From: Paenibacillus silvae
Lineage (GTDB): Bacteria > Bacillota > Bacilli > Paenibacillales > Paenibacillaceae
Length of the DNA stretch: 64,000 nucleotides
Direction of reading: 5' to 3'
NCBI RefSeq assembly: GCF_014639235.1
Contig: NZ_BMFU01000005.1
Span: 23,058 to 87,057 of the forward strand
The notes under the pieces were generated by a model that worked only from the letters and a program-made list of their open reading frames with translations, made no database searches and had not been told where the DNA came from. Shown piece by piece: positions 9,705 through 17,707 of this stretch (position 1 is its first letter; every line of letters begins with the position of its first letter). The translations under genes and the position numbers were made by a program.

Positions 9705-9771
9705 AGAAAGATGCATCCTAATTGCTGGATCAAATGAATTGTTCAACTTATACATTCTGCTGCATCTTTCT
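9705..9771 (-). repeat. Inverted repeat between hemB and hemL
   Basis: Perfect 11-bp arms AGAAAGATGCA (9705-9715) and TGCATCTTTCT (9761-9771) enclose a 45-nt loop. On the minus strand the second arm ends in CTTTCTTTCT, so it could act as a weak terminator or attenuator between hemB and hemL. It also resembles a T-box position, but I see no T-box motif. Confidence 0.5.
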
Positions 9772-9847
9772 CTAACAAGAGCAAAACCTATGGGTTTTAT
9801 TTGAATACATAAACACGGTCGATAGTTACCACAGGGCAGACATCGAT

Positions 9848-10849
9848 TTATTTTTCAGCCAGCCAGCGGGATGCATCTTTGGCGTAATAGGTAATAATCA
9901 TATCTGCCCCTGCGCGTTTCATACTCAGCAAAATTTCCATAGCTACCTTTTTCTCATCAATCCATCCCTGGATTGCGGCAGCCTTCACCATGGCATACTC
10001 ACCGCTCACGTTATAAGCCACAAGAGGAAGATCAAACTGATCCTTGATCGTACGCATAATATCCAGATAGGACAGGGAAGGCTTCACCATCAGCATGTCC
10101 GCTCCCTCAAGCACATCCGTCTCAGCCTCTCGCAACGCTTCCCGAGCATTGGCCGGGTCCATCTGATATGACTTCCGATCTCCGAATTGCGGAGTGGAAT
10201 CCGCCGCTTCACGGAATGGCCCGTAAAATGCCGAAGCATATTTGACGGAATAGGACATAATTGGAATATGGTTAAATCCATTCTCATCGAGACCCGCACG
10301 AATGGCCTGTACAAAACCATCCATCATGTTGGAAGGGGCAATAATATCTGCACCGGCCTTGGCTTGCGATACCGCCGTTTTCACAAGTAACTCCAGCGAC
10401 TCGTCATTCAGCACATCACCACAGATGTGTCCGTCAACCTCGGTTGTGTGCACCATTCCGCAGTGCCCATGATCCGTAAATTCGCAAAGGCATGTATCGG
10501 CAATAACCAGCAGCTCAGGATACCAGGATTTGATCAATCTCGTAGCTTCCTGTACAATGCCATCCTCTGCAAAACCTGATGAACCTACACTGTCCTTCGT
10601 TTCCGGAATACCAAACAACAACACAGCCGGAATACCCAATTCAGCAATTTCTTTCACTTCTTCCTGCAAACGATCCAGCGAGAAACGGAATACGCCTGGC
10701 ATGGACTTGATCTCGGACTTCACGTCTTTACCATATGTCACGTAGATCGGTTGAATGAAATCATCCACCGTCAGATGTGTCTCTCTCACCATATTACGAA
10801 TGCCTGTCGATTGACGTAACCGGCGATGACGTACGATTGGAAAACCCAT
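9848..10849 (-). CDS. hemB: Delta-aminolevulinic acid dehydratase (porphobilinogen synthase)
   Basis: HemB condenses two 5-aminolevulinate molecules to porphobilinogen. The zinc-type cysteine cluster is visible in DTCLCEFTDHGHCGM (about residues 118-132). The two active-site lysines are in MSYSVKYASAFYGPF and MLMVKPSLSYLDI. The ATG at 10849 (MGFPIVRHRRLR, 333 aa) lies ten bases from GGAGG; a GTG two codons earlier (10855) is only four bases away, so I prefer the ATG. A 31-codon ORF ends inside this ribosome site. Length and motifs are typical. Confidence 0.95.
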   Translation of the reverse strand: MGFPIVRHRRLRQSTGIRNMVRETHLTVDDFIQPIYVTYGKDVKSEIKSMPGVFRFSLDRLQEEVKEIAELGIPAVLLFGIPETKDSVGSSGFAEDGIVQEATRLIKSWYPELLVIADTCLCEFTDHGHCGMVHTTEVDGHICGDVLNDESLELLVKTAVSQAKAGADIIAPSNMMDGFVQAIRAGLDENGFNHIPIMSYSVKYASAFYGPFREAADSTPQFGDRKSYQMDPANAREALREAETDVLEGADMLMVKPSLSYLDIMRTIKDQFDLPLVAYNVSGEYAMVKAAAIQGWIDEKKVAMEILLSMKRAGADMIITYYAKDASRWLAEK

Positions 10850-10856
10850 GTACACT

Positions 10857-10952
10857 CTACCTCCTGAAATTTCTTTTTATAGTCGAGCGATGAGGACGAA
10901 TACCGGCAAAAAGGGAAGCGCGCCGCTTCTTCACGAATTCAGCACGCTTCAT
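10857..10952 (-). CDS. Possible 31-residue basic ORF coupled to hemB
   Basis: An ATG at 10952 opens a frame encoding 31 residues (MKRAEFVKKRRASLFAGI, then an Arg/Lys-rich end NFRR). Its TAG lies in the hemB ribosome site. No clear Shine-Dalgarno precedes it. The same stretch has a partial stem (GAAGCG with CGCTTC, then CCTTTTT), so it may be an RNA structure instead. Coding status is uncertain. Confidence 0.25.
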   Translation of the reverse strand: MKRAEFVKKRRASLFAGIRPHRSTIKRNFRR

Positions 10953-10997
10953 ATGTTCAGCCGAAGCCTGTCATAACCTCTTATCGGTGTATCTGAT

Positions 10998-12569
10998 CTA
11001 CTGACTCACGGATTCACTCGCATGCTCCCGCGAATCCTTACGTTTCCACTCACACAACGCATCAATCAGACTGGTCATCGTTGCTTCCTCAGCCATCAAC
11101 GTGACTTTTAACCCGGCAGCCTCAGCGGTTTGCGCCGTAACCGGACCAATGCATGCTACCTCTATTCCCTTCAACAGCGGCAGAGGGTCCTGCACACCCA
11201 TACGCTCAAGCATCTTCAAAAAGTTCTTCACAGTGGATGAGCTGGTAAAGGTCACTGCATGGATACCGCCCTCTTCAAGCAACTTTAGTAACTCATCGTC
11301 ATCCTCACCTGCAAGAATCGTATCGTAGATGATAGCTTCGGTAACGTTTAATCCACGTTCCTTCAACTGCTCTGGCAACCAGGAGCGGGCAAGATCTCCA
11401 TGTGGAATGAGTACGTTTTGGTCTGCCTTCAGTTCACTCTCAAATGCCTCCAACATGCCCTCTGCCTGAAAAGGACCTTTCACAACCTCAGGCGCAATTC
11501 CGTGCTTGCGTAGTGCTTCTGCTGTAGAAGGGCCTACTGCCGCAATTCTCGCCTGATGAAGCGAGCGAATGTCCTTGCCTTCATTTTCTAGATGGCGGAA
11601 GAAAAACTCCACGCCATTTACACTTGTGAAAAAGACCCAATCAAACGTATTTAACACTTGCAGTGCATCTTTGACACTTTGTCTGGCAGATTCGCTGGTT
11701 GGCATGACCGTCTCAATCACTGGGAACTCATACGGTTCACCGCCAAGTTCCTCAATGCGATTGACCAGTTCACTTGCCTGACTGCGAGCACGAGTAACAA
11801 GAATTCGTTTGCCAAACAGCGGCATGGCCTCAGCCCATTTCAAATGCTCCCGCTGATTGACCACATCTCCAACCACAATCACGGCTGGTGGCTGAAAATT
11901 TGCTGCAATCACTTTAGCTTCGATATCCTCCAGCGTTCCCGTAATTGTATCCTGCTCCGCCCGTGTTCCCCAACGAACAAGCGCAACAGGGGTACTGGCT
12001 GGACGACCGTGACGAATAAGCTGTTCACTGATGTAGCCGATTTTGGCAACACCCATCATAAATACCAGTGTGCCCGTAGCATTCGTCACTTTATCCCAGT
12101 GGATGCTGCGATCCAGCTTGTCCGGGCTTTCATGCCCCGTAATAATCGAGATGGAGGAAGCATAATCACGGTGCGTCACCGGAATACCTGCGTAGGCTGG
12201 TACGCTGATCGCTGCCGTAACACCAGGTACGATCTCAAACGGAATGCCGTTTTTGTGCAGCAGCTCCGCTTCCTCACCTACTCTTCCAAATATGGTCGGG
12301 TCTCCGCCTTTAAGGCGTACAACGACTTTTCCTTCAAGAGCCAGATCCACAAGCAGCTGGTTAATCTCTTCCTGCTTCATCGTATGTCGATCCGGCCGTT
12401 TCCCCACATAAATCTTGACTGCACCGGGTTTCATCAATTTTAACAATCGTGGACTTGCCAAACGGTCATATACAACCGCATCTGCCTTGCCGATGGTTTC
12501 CCATCCTTTGACCGTAATCAGTCTTGCATCCCCAGGACCTGCACCTACCAAAAAGACCTTGCCCGCCAT
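10998..12569 (-). CDS. cobA-hemD: Fused uroporphyrinogen-III C-methyltransferase / uroporphyrinogen-III synthase
   Basis: This is a two-domain enzyme. Residues 1 to about 245 are a SUMT/CobA methyltransferase (VFLVGAGPGDARLITVKG, YDRLASPRLL, VVRLKGGDPTIFGRVGEE, PVTHRDYASS), which methylates uroporphyrinogen III to precorrin-2. Residues about 255-520 are HemD (GKRILVTRARSQASELV, FTSVNGVEFFF, VACIGPVTAQTAEAAG), which closes hydroxymethylbilane to uroporphyrinogen III. I start at ATG 12569 (523 aa): it is four bases after the hemC stop and has AGGGGATG upstream. Frames starting further upstream lie inside hemC. The fusion places the heme/siroheme branch point in one polypeptide; sirC upstream supplies the next siroheme step. 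Confidence 0.93.
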   Translation of the reverse strand: MAGKVFLVGAGPGDARLITVKGWETIGKADAVVYDRLASPRLLKLMKPGAVKIYVGKRPDRHTMKQEEINQLLVDLALEGKVVVRLKGGDPTIFGRVGEEAELLHKNGIPFEIVPGVTAAISVPAYAGIPVTHRDYASSISIITGHESPDKLDRSIHWDKVTNATGTLVFMMGVAKIGYISEQLIRHGRPASTPVALVRWGTRAEQDTITGTLEDIEAKVIAANFQPPAVIVVGDVVNQREHLKWAEAMPLFGKRILVTRARSQASELVNRIEELGGEPYEFPVIETVMPTSESARQSVKDALQVLNTFDWVFFTSVNGVEFFFRHLENEGKDIRSLHQARIAAVGPSTAEALRKHGIAPEVVKGPFQAEGMLEAFESELKADQNVLIPHGDLARSWLPEQLKERGLNVTEAIIYDTILAGEDDDELLKLLEEGGIHAVTFTSSSTVKNFLKMLERMGVQDPLPLLKGIEVACIGPVTAQTAEAAGLKVTLMAEEATMTSLIDALCEWKRKDSREHASESVSQ

Positions 12570-12573
12570 GCCT

Positions 12574-13530
12574 TCATCCCCTAACTTCAGCCAGTATCTG
12601 TTCCGCTCCGCGATCAATTAATCTCCAGGCCACTTCTTCTCCCAAACGGGCCGGATCTTTGCCGCTCAATGTTTCCTTGAGAATCAATCCACCATCCGGT
12701 GAACCGACCATACCTGTTAATTGTAACTTGTTTTCACCGTTCAGGGAATCTGCATCTTGACCTGGCACCCATACCGCATGTGCGCCGATAGGCACCTGAC
12801 AGCCTCCGTTCAACACACTGAGAAAACGGCGTTCTGCCATAACTGGCGAAGCGGTTGCCGGGTCATTATACAGGGACAGCAGATGCAGCAGTTCCTCATC
12901 ATCTTCCCTGCACTCAATGCCCAGTGCGCCTTGGCCTACAGCCGGAAGACAGGCCTCCTCGGACAAATACTCTGTAATCCGATCCTGCCAGCCCATTCGA
13001 TACAAGCCGGCCGCCGCCAAAATAATCGCATCCAGTCCTTCCGTTTCCAGCTTACGCAAACGAGAGTCAATGTTGCCACGAATGGATTCTAACTGGAGGT
13101 CGGGACGGTAAGCCTTCAATTGGCTTGACCTGCGCAGACTGCTTGTACCAACCCGTGCTCCCTCAGGCAGCTGGTCGAGCGTGAGTCCTTCGCGTGATAC
13201 CAGCGCATCCCGCGGGTCTGCTCGCCGGGGAACTGCACCATTGATTAAACCTTCCGGCAATTCCGAAGGCATATCCTTCATACTGTGCACAGCCATATCA
13301 ATCGTACGATCCAGCATCGCCTGTTCAATTTCCTTAACAAACAGCCCTTTGCCGCCCACTTTTGACAATGTGACATCCAGTATGAGGTCACCTTTGGTCA
13401 CAATTTTATGTACCTCAAAATCAAAAGCTAAGCCTTCTCGCTCACAGATGTCACGTAAATCCTGAATAACGTATCCGGTCTGGGTTAACGCCAGAGCGCT
13501 CTGTCTGCTGCCCACTTTAATTGTACGCAT
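12574..13530 (-). CDS. hemC: Porphobilinogen deaminase (hydroxymethylbilane synthase)
   Basis: HemC polymerises four porphobilinogens to hydroxymethylbilane. At 318 aa it has the family length. Motifs: IKVGSRQSALALTQT at the N-terminus, MAVHSMKDMPSELP, GTSSLRRSSQLKAYRPD, and the dipyrromethane cofactor cysteine in LNGGCQVPIGAHA (about residue 240). The ATG has AGGAGG at good spacing. It starts two bases after the sirC stop, and its TGA is four bases from the next gene. Confidence 0.96.
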   Translation of the reverse strand: MRTIKVGSRQSALALTQTGYVIQDLRDICEREGLAFDFEVHKIVTKGDLILDVTLSKVGGKGLFVKEIEQAMLDRTIDMAVHSMKDMPSELPEGLINGAVPRRADPRDALVSREGLTLDQLPEGARVGTSSLRRSSQLKAYRPDLQLESIRGNIDSRLRKLETEGLDAIILAAAGLYRMGWQDRITEYLSEEACLPAVGQGALGIECREDDEELLHLLSLYNDPATASPVMAERRFLSVLNGGCQVPIGAHAVWVPGQDADSLNGENKLQLTGMVGSPDGGLILKETLSGKDPARLGEEVAWRLIDRGAEQILAEVRG

Positions 13531-13532
13531 AT

Positions 13533-14183
13533 CTACATTTCCTCCTGATTACGGGATATCCAGTCCCCGATTTCTTCTGCAGTCCACCATTGAAACTGAC
13601 CTGTGCGTATCTGATCGAGTATATCCATCTCCGTCAGACGCCGCAGCAGCTTGCTTCTTATTACCGGGGGCAATGCCCGTGATTTAATCTCCATTCTCAT
13701 CTGGTGCAAAAAATCAAGATACGTCTCGTATTCATCTCCAAACTGCTGTTCCAGCAAGGCACGAATCTCGGCCGCCGCCGCAGGTCCTGCGCCAGCAGTC
13801 GAGATCGCAATGCTTAACCGTCCTCGTCTGACCACACTCGGTGTAATAAAACTGCTGTTGCCGGAAGAGATGGCGTCATTCACCAGGATGGAGGCAGCTT
13901 CAGCCTCTTCTACTACAGCCGTGTTCACTTGGGAATCATCGGTTGCTGCATATACGAGAAAGGCCCCCCGCAAATCTCCATTGCGGTAGGACCGGGCTAT
14001 CCACTCGAATCGGGATTCCTGATGCAGTTGTTCGAGAGCAGGCGTAAGCTGCGGGCTGACTACCGTAATTCGGGCCTCCCCCTGCAACAACCCCTTCACT
14101 TTACGCTCGGCGACACGACCGCCACCAATCACCAGGACGGGCTTGCCTGAAGTATTTACATAAATCGGCGTGTAGTGTTTCAT
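13533..14183 (-). CDS. Precorrin-2 dehydrogenase / siroheme-synthase N-terminal type protein
   Basis: The product (216 aa from ATG 14183) has an NAD-binding start HYTPIYVNTSGKPVLVIGGG with RVAERKVKGLL. The conserved NDAISSGNSSFITPSVVRRG and IAISTAGAGPAAAAEIR follow; together they define the CysG N-terminal/Met8/YlnF-type dehydrogenase. It oxidises precorrin-2 to sirohydrochlorin and in some members inserts iron. The longer frame to 14273 runs into hemX, so I use the internal ATG after GAGAGG. Seen with the SUMT domain two genes on, it makes this operon serve siroheme as well as heme. No separate SirB chelatase is in the window. Confidence 0.88.
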   Translation of the reverse strand: MKHYTPIYVNTSGKPVLVIGGGRVAERKVKGLLQGEARITVVSPQLTPALEQLHQESRFEWIARSYRNGDLRGAFLVYAATDDSQVNTAVVEEAEAASILVNDAISSGNSSFITPSVVRRGRLSIAISTAGAGPAAAAEIRALLEQQFGDEYETYLDFLHQMRMEIKSRALPPVIRSKLLRRLTEMDILDQIRTGQFQWWTAEEIGDWISRNQEEM

Positions 14184-14188
14184 ACCTC

Positions 14189-15025
14189 TCACTCTCCCGT
14201 CCAGCGATGAAACGCTGAATACGCGTTGGATATAAAGCTGATAATGACAAATGCATATCCGATTAATGTCCATCTGGACATGACCATCATGGAAAACTGC
14301 TTTCTCCGCTTCACTACAAAATAACCAACATAAATAGCGATAGCCAGACCGGTCGCAATGACTTTCAGGTCGAGCAGCAGATGCCAGCGTCGTTCTGCCA
14401 CGATGGACAAAACCGCCAGCACTATGGATACACCCAAAAGCGGCGTGCCAATCAAGGTTGCACCATCCATGTATTTGCCAATGACTTCAAGGCTGGGCAA
14501 ACGTCGTACCGTTTCATTCCACTTTTTGTTTTTCAATCTGTGATGCAGGAACAGATATAACAGTGCAAAAACGGATGCCACCGTCAAAGCAGCAAACCCC
14601 AGATTGGCCAGCGTAATATGCATAATTAGCAAACCATGAACGGTCTGCCAATTGTGCAGCGATATTTCACCCGCTGTAAACCATAAGCGATTGAGCACGG
14701 TCACTGAAAATCCTACAATGTTAAGCAGTAGAATAACAAACTCTGAACGCTGAATGCGGGTCATAATCAGTGACATCAGCACAATGCTGAACGAAAAGAT
14801 AAACAAAAAGTCAAACGTTGTATATATAGGGAAGTGGCCTTCAATCCACATCCGCATCATAACATGAGTCACCTGCAGCCCCAGAACAACAACAAGAAAC
14901 CCTGTGCCTGTCCGCTTCGCCCCCGCATTGCGTCGAATGCAGTCCGAGAAATAGAACAGTAGGCTCAGGGCATACATATAAATTAAAGCTTCATAGACTT
15001 GCTCAGCAAGGGTCAAGCTGCCCAC
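14189..15025 (-). CDS. hemX: HemX / CcsA-like integral membrane protein
   Basis: This is a 278-aa polytopic membrane protein with about eight hydrophobic segments and a cytochrome-c-assembly (CcsA/CcmC-like) pattern. It includes the segment WFTAGEISLHNWQTVHGLLI with conserved His, and later WHLLLDLKVIATG. In B. subtilis HemX sits between hemA and hemC and is thought to lower the amount of glutamyl-tRNA reductase. The start is a GTG at 15025, five bases after hemA; a TTG three codons later is also possible. Function is inferred from family and position. Confidence 0.87.
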   Translation of the reverse strand: MGSLTLAEQVYEALIYMYALSLLFYFSDCIRRNAGAKRTGTGFLVVVLGLQVTHVMMRMWIEGHFPIYTTFDFLFIFSFSIVLMSLIMTRIQRSEFVILLLNIVGFSVTVLNRLWFTAGEISLHNWQTVHGLLIMHITLANLGFAALTVASVFALLYLFLHHRLKNKKWNETVRRLPSLEVIGKYMDGATLIGTPLLGVSIVLAVLSIVAERRWHLLLDLKVIATGLAIAIYVGYFVVKRRKQFSMMVMSRWTLIGYAFVIISFISNAYSAFHRWTGE

Positions 15026-15030
15026 CTGCC

Positions 15031-16416
15031 TTATACGCCTGCCGGGACATATGCCGGCACGGGGTCTTGCCGGTTTTCGTTAAACTGAACCGCTGGCTTG
15101 CGCAGAGCTGTTGCGTCACTCTGATTTACTTTTTCAGCAGCCATCTCAACTGCATCCTCCAGCGCGAAAATCTGCGTAAACATGCGCAGTGCCTCGTCGC
15201 CTTGCTTTGTACCTGCCATTTCCTTGATCCGGTTAATCGGATCGGTAGTCATTTGATTCACAATGCTTTTCGTCAAACGACGAATCACTTTACGCTGATG
15301 CTCATCCAGCTCCGGCAGCTTGTTGAACAGGCTATCCATCGTCTCTTCATGAATGGACACGCCCTTCTCCTGTAAAGCCCGAATGACCGGACGAACGCCA
15401 AGCGTTCTGAGCCATTGATAATAGTCCTCCATCTCCAGCTCAATCATTCTCTCAATCTTCGCCGCTTCTACCTTGCGCATCTCCAGATTACTCTCTACAA
15501 TGCCTTCCAGATCGTCAATATCGTAGAGGAACACGTTCGAGATTTCGCCAATAGACGGATCAATGTCACGCGGTACAGCAATGTCAATCAGGAACAACGG
15601 ACGTGATTGGCGGCGCTTCATGCTTTCCCGAACAATACCGGCATCGAGAATGTAACGTTCTGCTCCAGTAGAGCTGATGACGATGTCAACCTCACTCAGT
15701 CTCTCAAGCGCCTGCTCCATTGTGCAAGGTGTTCCTCGGAATTTGCCTGCAAGCTCCTCGGCTCTTGCCAGAGTACGATTGGCTACAATAACCTCGGATG
15801 CCCCGTTGGCGTACAGATGTTTTACGGTAAGTTCACTCATCTTCCCGGCACCCAAAATCAGTACCTTCTTGTCTGTGAACATACCAAAAATACGCTTGCC
15901 CAGTTCCACCGCAGCATAGCTGACTGAAACGGCACTTTCCCCGATGGAAGTCTCCGAGTGAGCCCGCTTGCCCAGTGTAACGGCCTGTTTAAACAGCTTG
16001 TTAAACCAAGTACCCGTTGCCTTTTCCTCCTGCGCTTTGAAAAAAGCCTGTTTCACCTGGCCCAGAATCTGAGTCTCTCCAATGACCATTGAATCCAGTC
16101 CGCAAATCACACGGAACAGATGGCGCATGGCTTGATCATCTTCATATATATATAAGTGTTGCGTAAATTCTTCGCGTGGAACGTTAAACCATTGCTCCAT
16201 AAATGTTCGAATAAAATAACCGCACATGTGAAGACGGTCGACCACAACGTACAATTCAGTACGGTTACAAGTGGCTACGATTACACCTTCCAATACACTC
16301 TTGGTCAGCTTGAGCTTCTGCAGCGCTTCAGACAAGTCCTTTTCTGCAAATGTGAATCGTTCTCTGACCTCTACAGGCGCCGTGCGATAATTCAAACCAA
16401 CAACAACGATGTGCAT
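15031..16416 (-). CDS. hemA: Glutamyl-tRNA reductase
   Basis: HemA reduces glutamyl-tRNA to glutamate-1-semialdehyde, the committed step of C5 tetrapyrrole synthesis. The catalytic cysteine is Cys50 in VIVATCNRTELYVV. The NADPH site VLILGAGKMSELTVKHL (about residues 184) and the GNYRTAP-type start (VGLNYRTAPVEVRE) are clear. Length is 461 aa. It is the first gene of the heme operon after a 350-bp intergenic region. It has an ATG with AGGTGAACTTGCA upstream. Control by HemX and heme is known in Bacillus but not readable here. Confidence 0.96.
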   Translation of the reverse strand: MHIVVVGLNYRTAPVEVRERFTFAEKDLSEALQKLKLTKSVLEGVIVATCNRTELYVVVDRLHMCGYFIRTFMEQWFNVPREEFTQHLYIYEDDQAMRHLFRVICGLDSMVIGETQILGQVKQAFFKAQEEKATGTWFNKLFKQAVTLGKRAHSETSIGESAVSVSYAAVELGKRIFGMFTDKKVLILGAGKMSELTVKHLYANGASEVIVANRTLARAEELAGKFRGTPCTMEQALERLSEVDIVISSTGAERYILDAGIVRESMKRRQSRPLFLIDIAVPRDIDPSIGEISNVFLYDIDDLEGIVESNLEMRKVEAAKIERMIELEMEDYYQWLRTLGVRPVIRALQEKGVSIHEETMDSLFNKLPELDEHQRKVIRRLTKSIVNQMTTDPINRIKEMAGTKQGDEALRMFTQIFALEDAVEMAAEKVNQSDATALRKPAVQFNENRQDPVPAYVPAGV

Positions 16417-16769
16417 TGCAAGTTCACCTGCCTAATAAATTTCCAATCAAAGTGCTTACTGTATATGTCTATCCAGTTAAGATTGACATAGTTAATTATA
16501 TCACACATCAAGTCCACAACCCGCCCATTTTTATGAAATGTTTATGAAATCACCATGATGATTATCATATGCATTGTCATTTATTGTAGTGTCTCACCAA
16601 TGTTCACTGTTATACGTCAAACAAACAAATGCTGCTATTTGATTACGCGAGGTATTTGAAAGCCAATACAAGACTGTTTATAGCAAATAGTCATGGAATG
16701 ATTCCATGACTATTCTAAGATGCGGGAACATGATGTGTTTGTTAGGATGAGGGAACATTATTTTTTTAG
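16417..16769 (-). promoter_or_regulatory. hemA upstream region with extended -10 promoter and a perfect palindrome
   Basis: This 353-bp gap has no gene. On the minus strand TGATATAAT (TATAAT at 16495-16500) is an extended -10, about 80 bp before hemA; the -35 is poor. At 16687-16713 a perfect inverted repeat (arms ATAGTCATGGAA and TTCCATGACTAT, 3-nt loop) lies after engB. It lacks a good U-run on either strand, so it is either a weak bidirectional terminator or an operator. Confidence 0.55.
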
Positions 16770-17438
16770 CTATTGGAGATTTTCATCTTCAGGTGATTCG
16801 TCTGCTTCAGTCTCATGGTCGGCGTCCGATTCAACCGGTGCATATTTGTCTATTTGGGCATGACGAGTAATGATATCCCACAGCTCTTCCTTGCCCAGAC
16901 CTTCCTCGGATGAAAAAGGTACAAACAAATCACCCGAGCGCAGACCGAGCGCTTCCTTGATGACTTTGATATGCTTGGCTCTGCGAGTCTTTGGAATCTT
17001 GTCCATCTTGGTTGCCACAACGACGAGCGGCAGTCCGTGATGACGAAGCCATTCATTCATCATTTTGTCATCCTTGGACGGCTCATGTCTCATGTCAACC
17101 ATCTGCATGACCAGCTTCAGTTCGTCCCGCTGCAGCAAATACTTCTCCATCATTTTACCCCAGGCAAAACGCTGCTCCTTGGATACCTTCGCGTACCCGT
17201 ACCCCGGGAAATCGACGAAATACAGGTCCTGATTAATCTTGTAATAGTTCAGTTGCTGGGTTTTACCCGGCGTGGCGCTTGTACGCGCCAGATTTTTACG
17301 ATTGATCATGCGATTGATCAGCGATGATTTGCCCACATTCGAGCGCCCCGCCAGGGCAATCTCCGGCAGACCATCATCTGGGTATTGTTCAGGCCGAACG
17401 GCACTGATAATAAACTCAGACTGATTGACTTTCAAATT
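16770..17438 (-). CDS. engB: Ribosome biogenesis GTP-binding protein EngB/YsxC
   Basis: EngB is a small essential TrmE-family GTPase for 50S subunit assembly. G motifs: GRSNVGKSSL (G1), a Thr-containing ARTSATPGKTQ (G2), DFPGYGYAKV (G3), TKMD (G4) and SSEEG (G5). I choose a TTG start at 17438 (222 aa, KVNQSEFIISAV following), 11 bases after AGAGG; the longer frame upstream looks untranslated. About 25 acidic residues extend the C-terminus beyond the usual 195-aa length (DADHETEADESPEDENLQ). lonA and engB are also neighbours in B. subtilis. Here a terminator and a new promoter separate them. Confidence 0.93.
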   Translation of the reverse strand, partial: NLKVNQSEFIISAVRPEQYPDDGLPEIALAGRSNVGKSSLINRMINRKNLARTSATPGKTQQLNYYKINQDLYFVDFPGYGYAKVSKEQRFAWGKMMEKYLLQRDELKLVMQMVDMRHEPSKDDKMMNEWLRHHGLPLVVVATKMDKIPKTRRAKHIKVIKEALGLRSGDLFVPFSSEEGLGKEELWDIITRHAQIDKYAPVESDADHETEADESPEDENLQ

Positions 17439-17493
17439 GCATCTTTCCTCTCTTGAACTCCAGCAGCATAACATGCCTACATTTCCTGCTCGT

Positions 17494-17632
17494 ATTATGC
17501 CATCATTCTTTCTATCATATCAAAAAAACGTATCGTGTACCAAAAAAAACGCATTTATATACCAAAAAAACATTATTTGAACGCAAAAAAATAACTCTTT
17601 TACCCGAAAAACATCAGATTGTCGCGAAAAAA
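17494..17632 (-). promoter_or_regulatory. engB promoter with six helically phased A-tracts upstream
   Basis: On the minus strand TTGATA (17518-17523) and CATAAT (17494-17499) are 18 bp apart, about 50 bp before engB. Directly upstream of the -35, A-runs of 5-8 (T-runs on the coding strand) centre at about 17525, 17545, 17567, 17588, 17609 and 17629, that is every 20.5-21.5 bp. This is the spacing expected for intrinsic DNA curvature or a strong UP-like element. Confidence 0.65.
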
Positions 17633-17671
17633 GACCGTTCCATTGAACACCGAAGCCTCCAAAGAACGGTC
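17627..17671 (-). terminator. Intrinsic terminator after lonA
   Basis: GACCGTTC (17633-17640) pairs with GAACGGTC (17664-17671). The minus strand continues with TTTTTTCGCG. It separates lonA from engB. Confidence 0.85.
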
Positions 17672-17707
17672 ATTATTAATATTATGCTGCCACTGCCGAT
17701 ACACCCA

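Noticed and set aside
9697..9790. T-box or other riboswitch before hemL
   Set aside because: An inverted repeat is present, but no T-box sequence or known riboswitch core.
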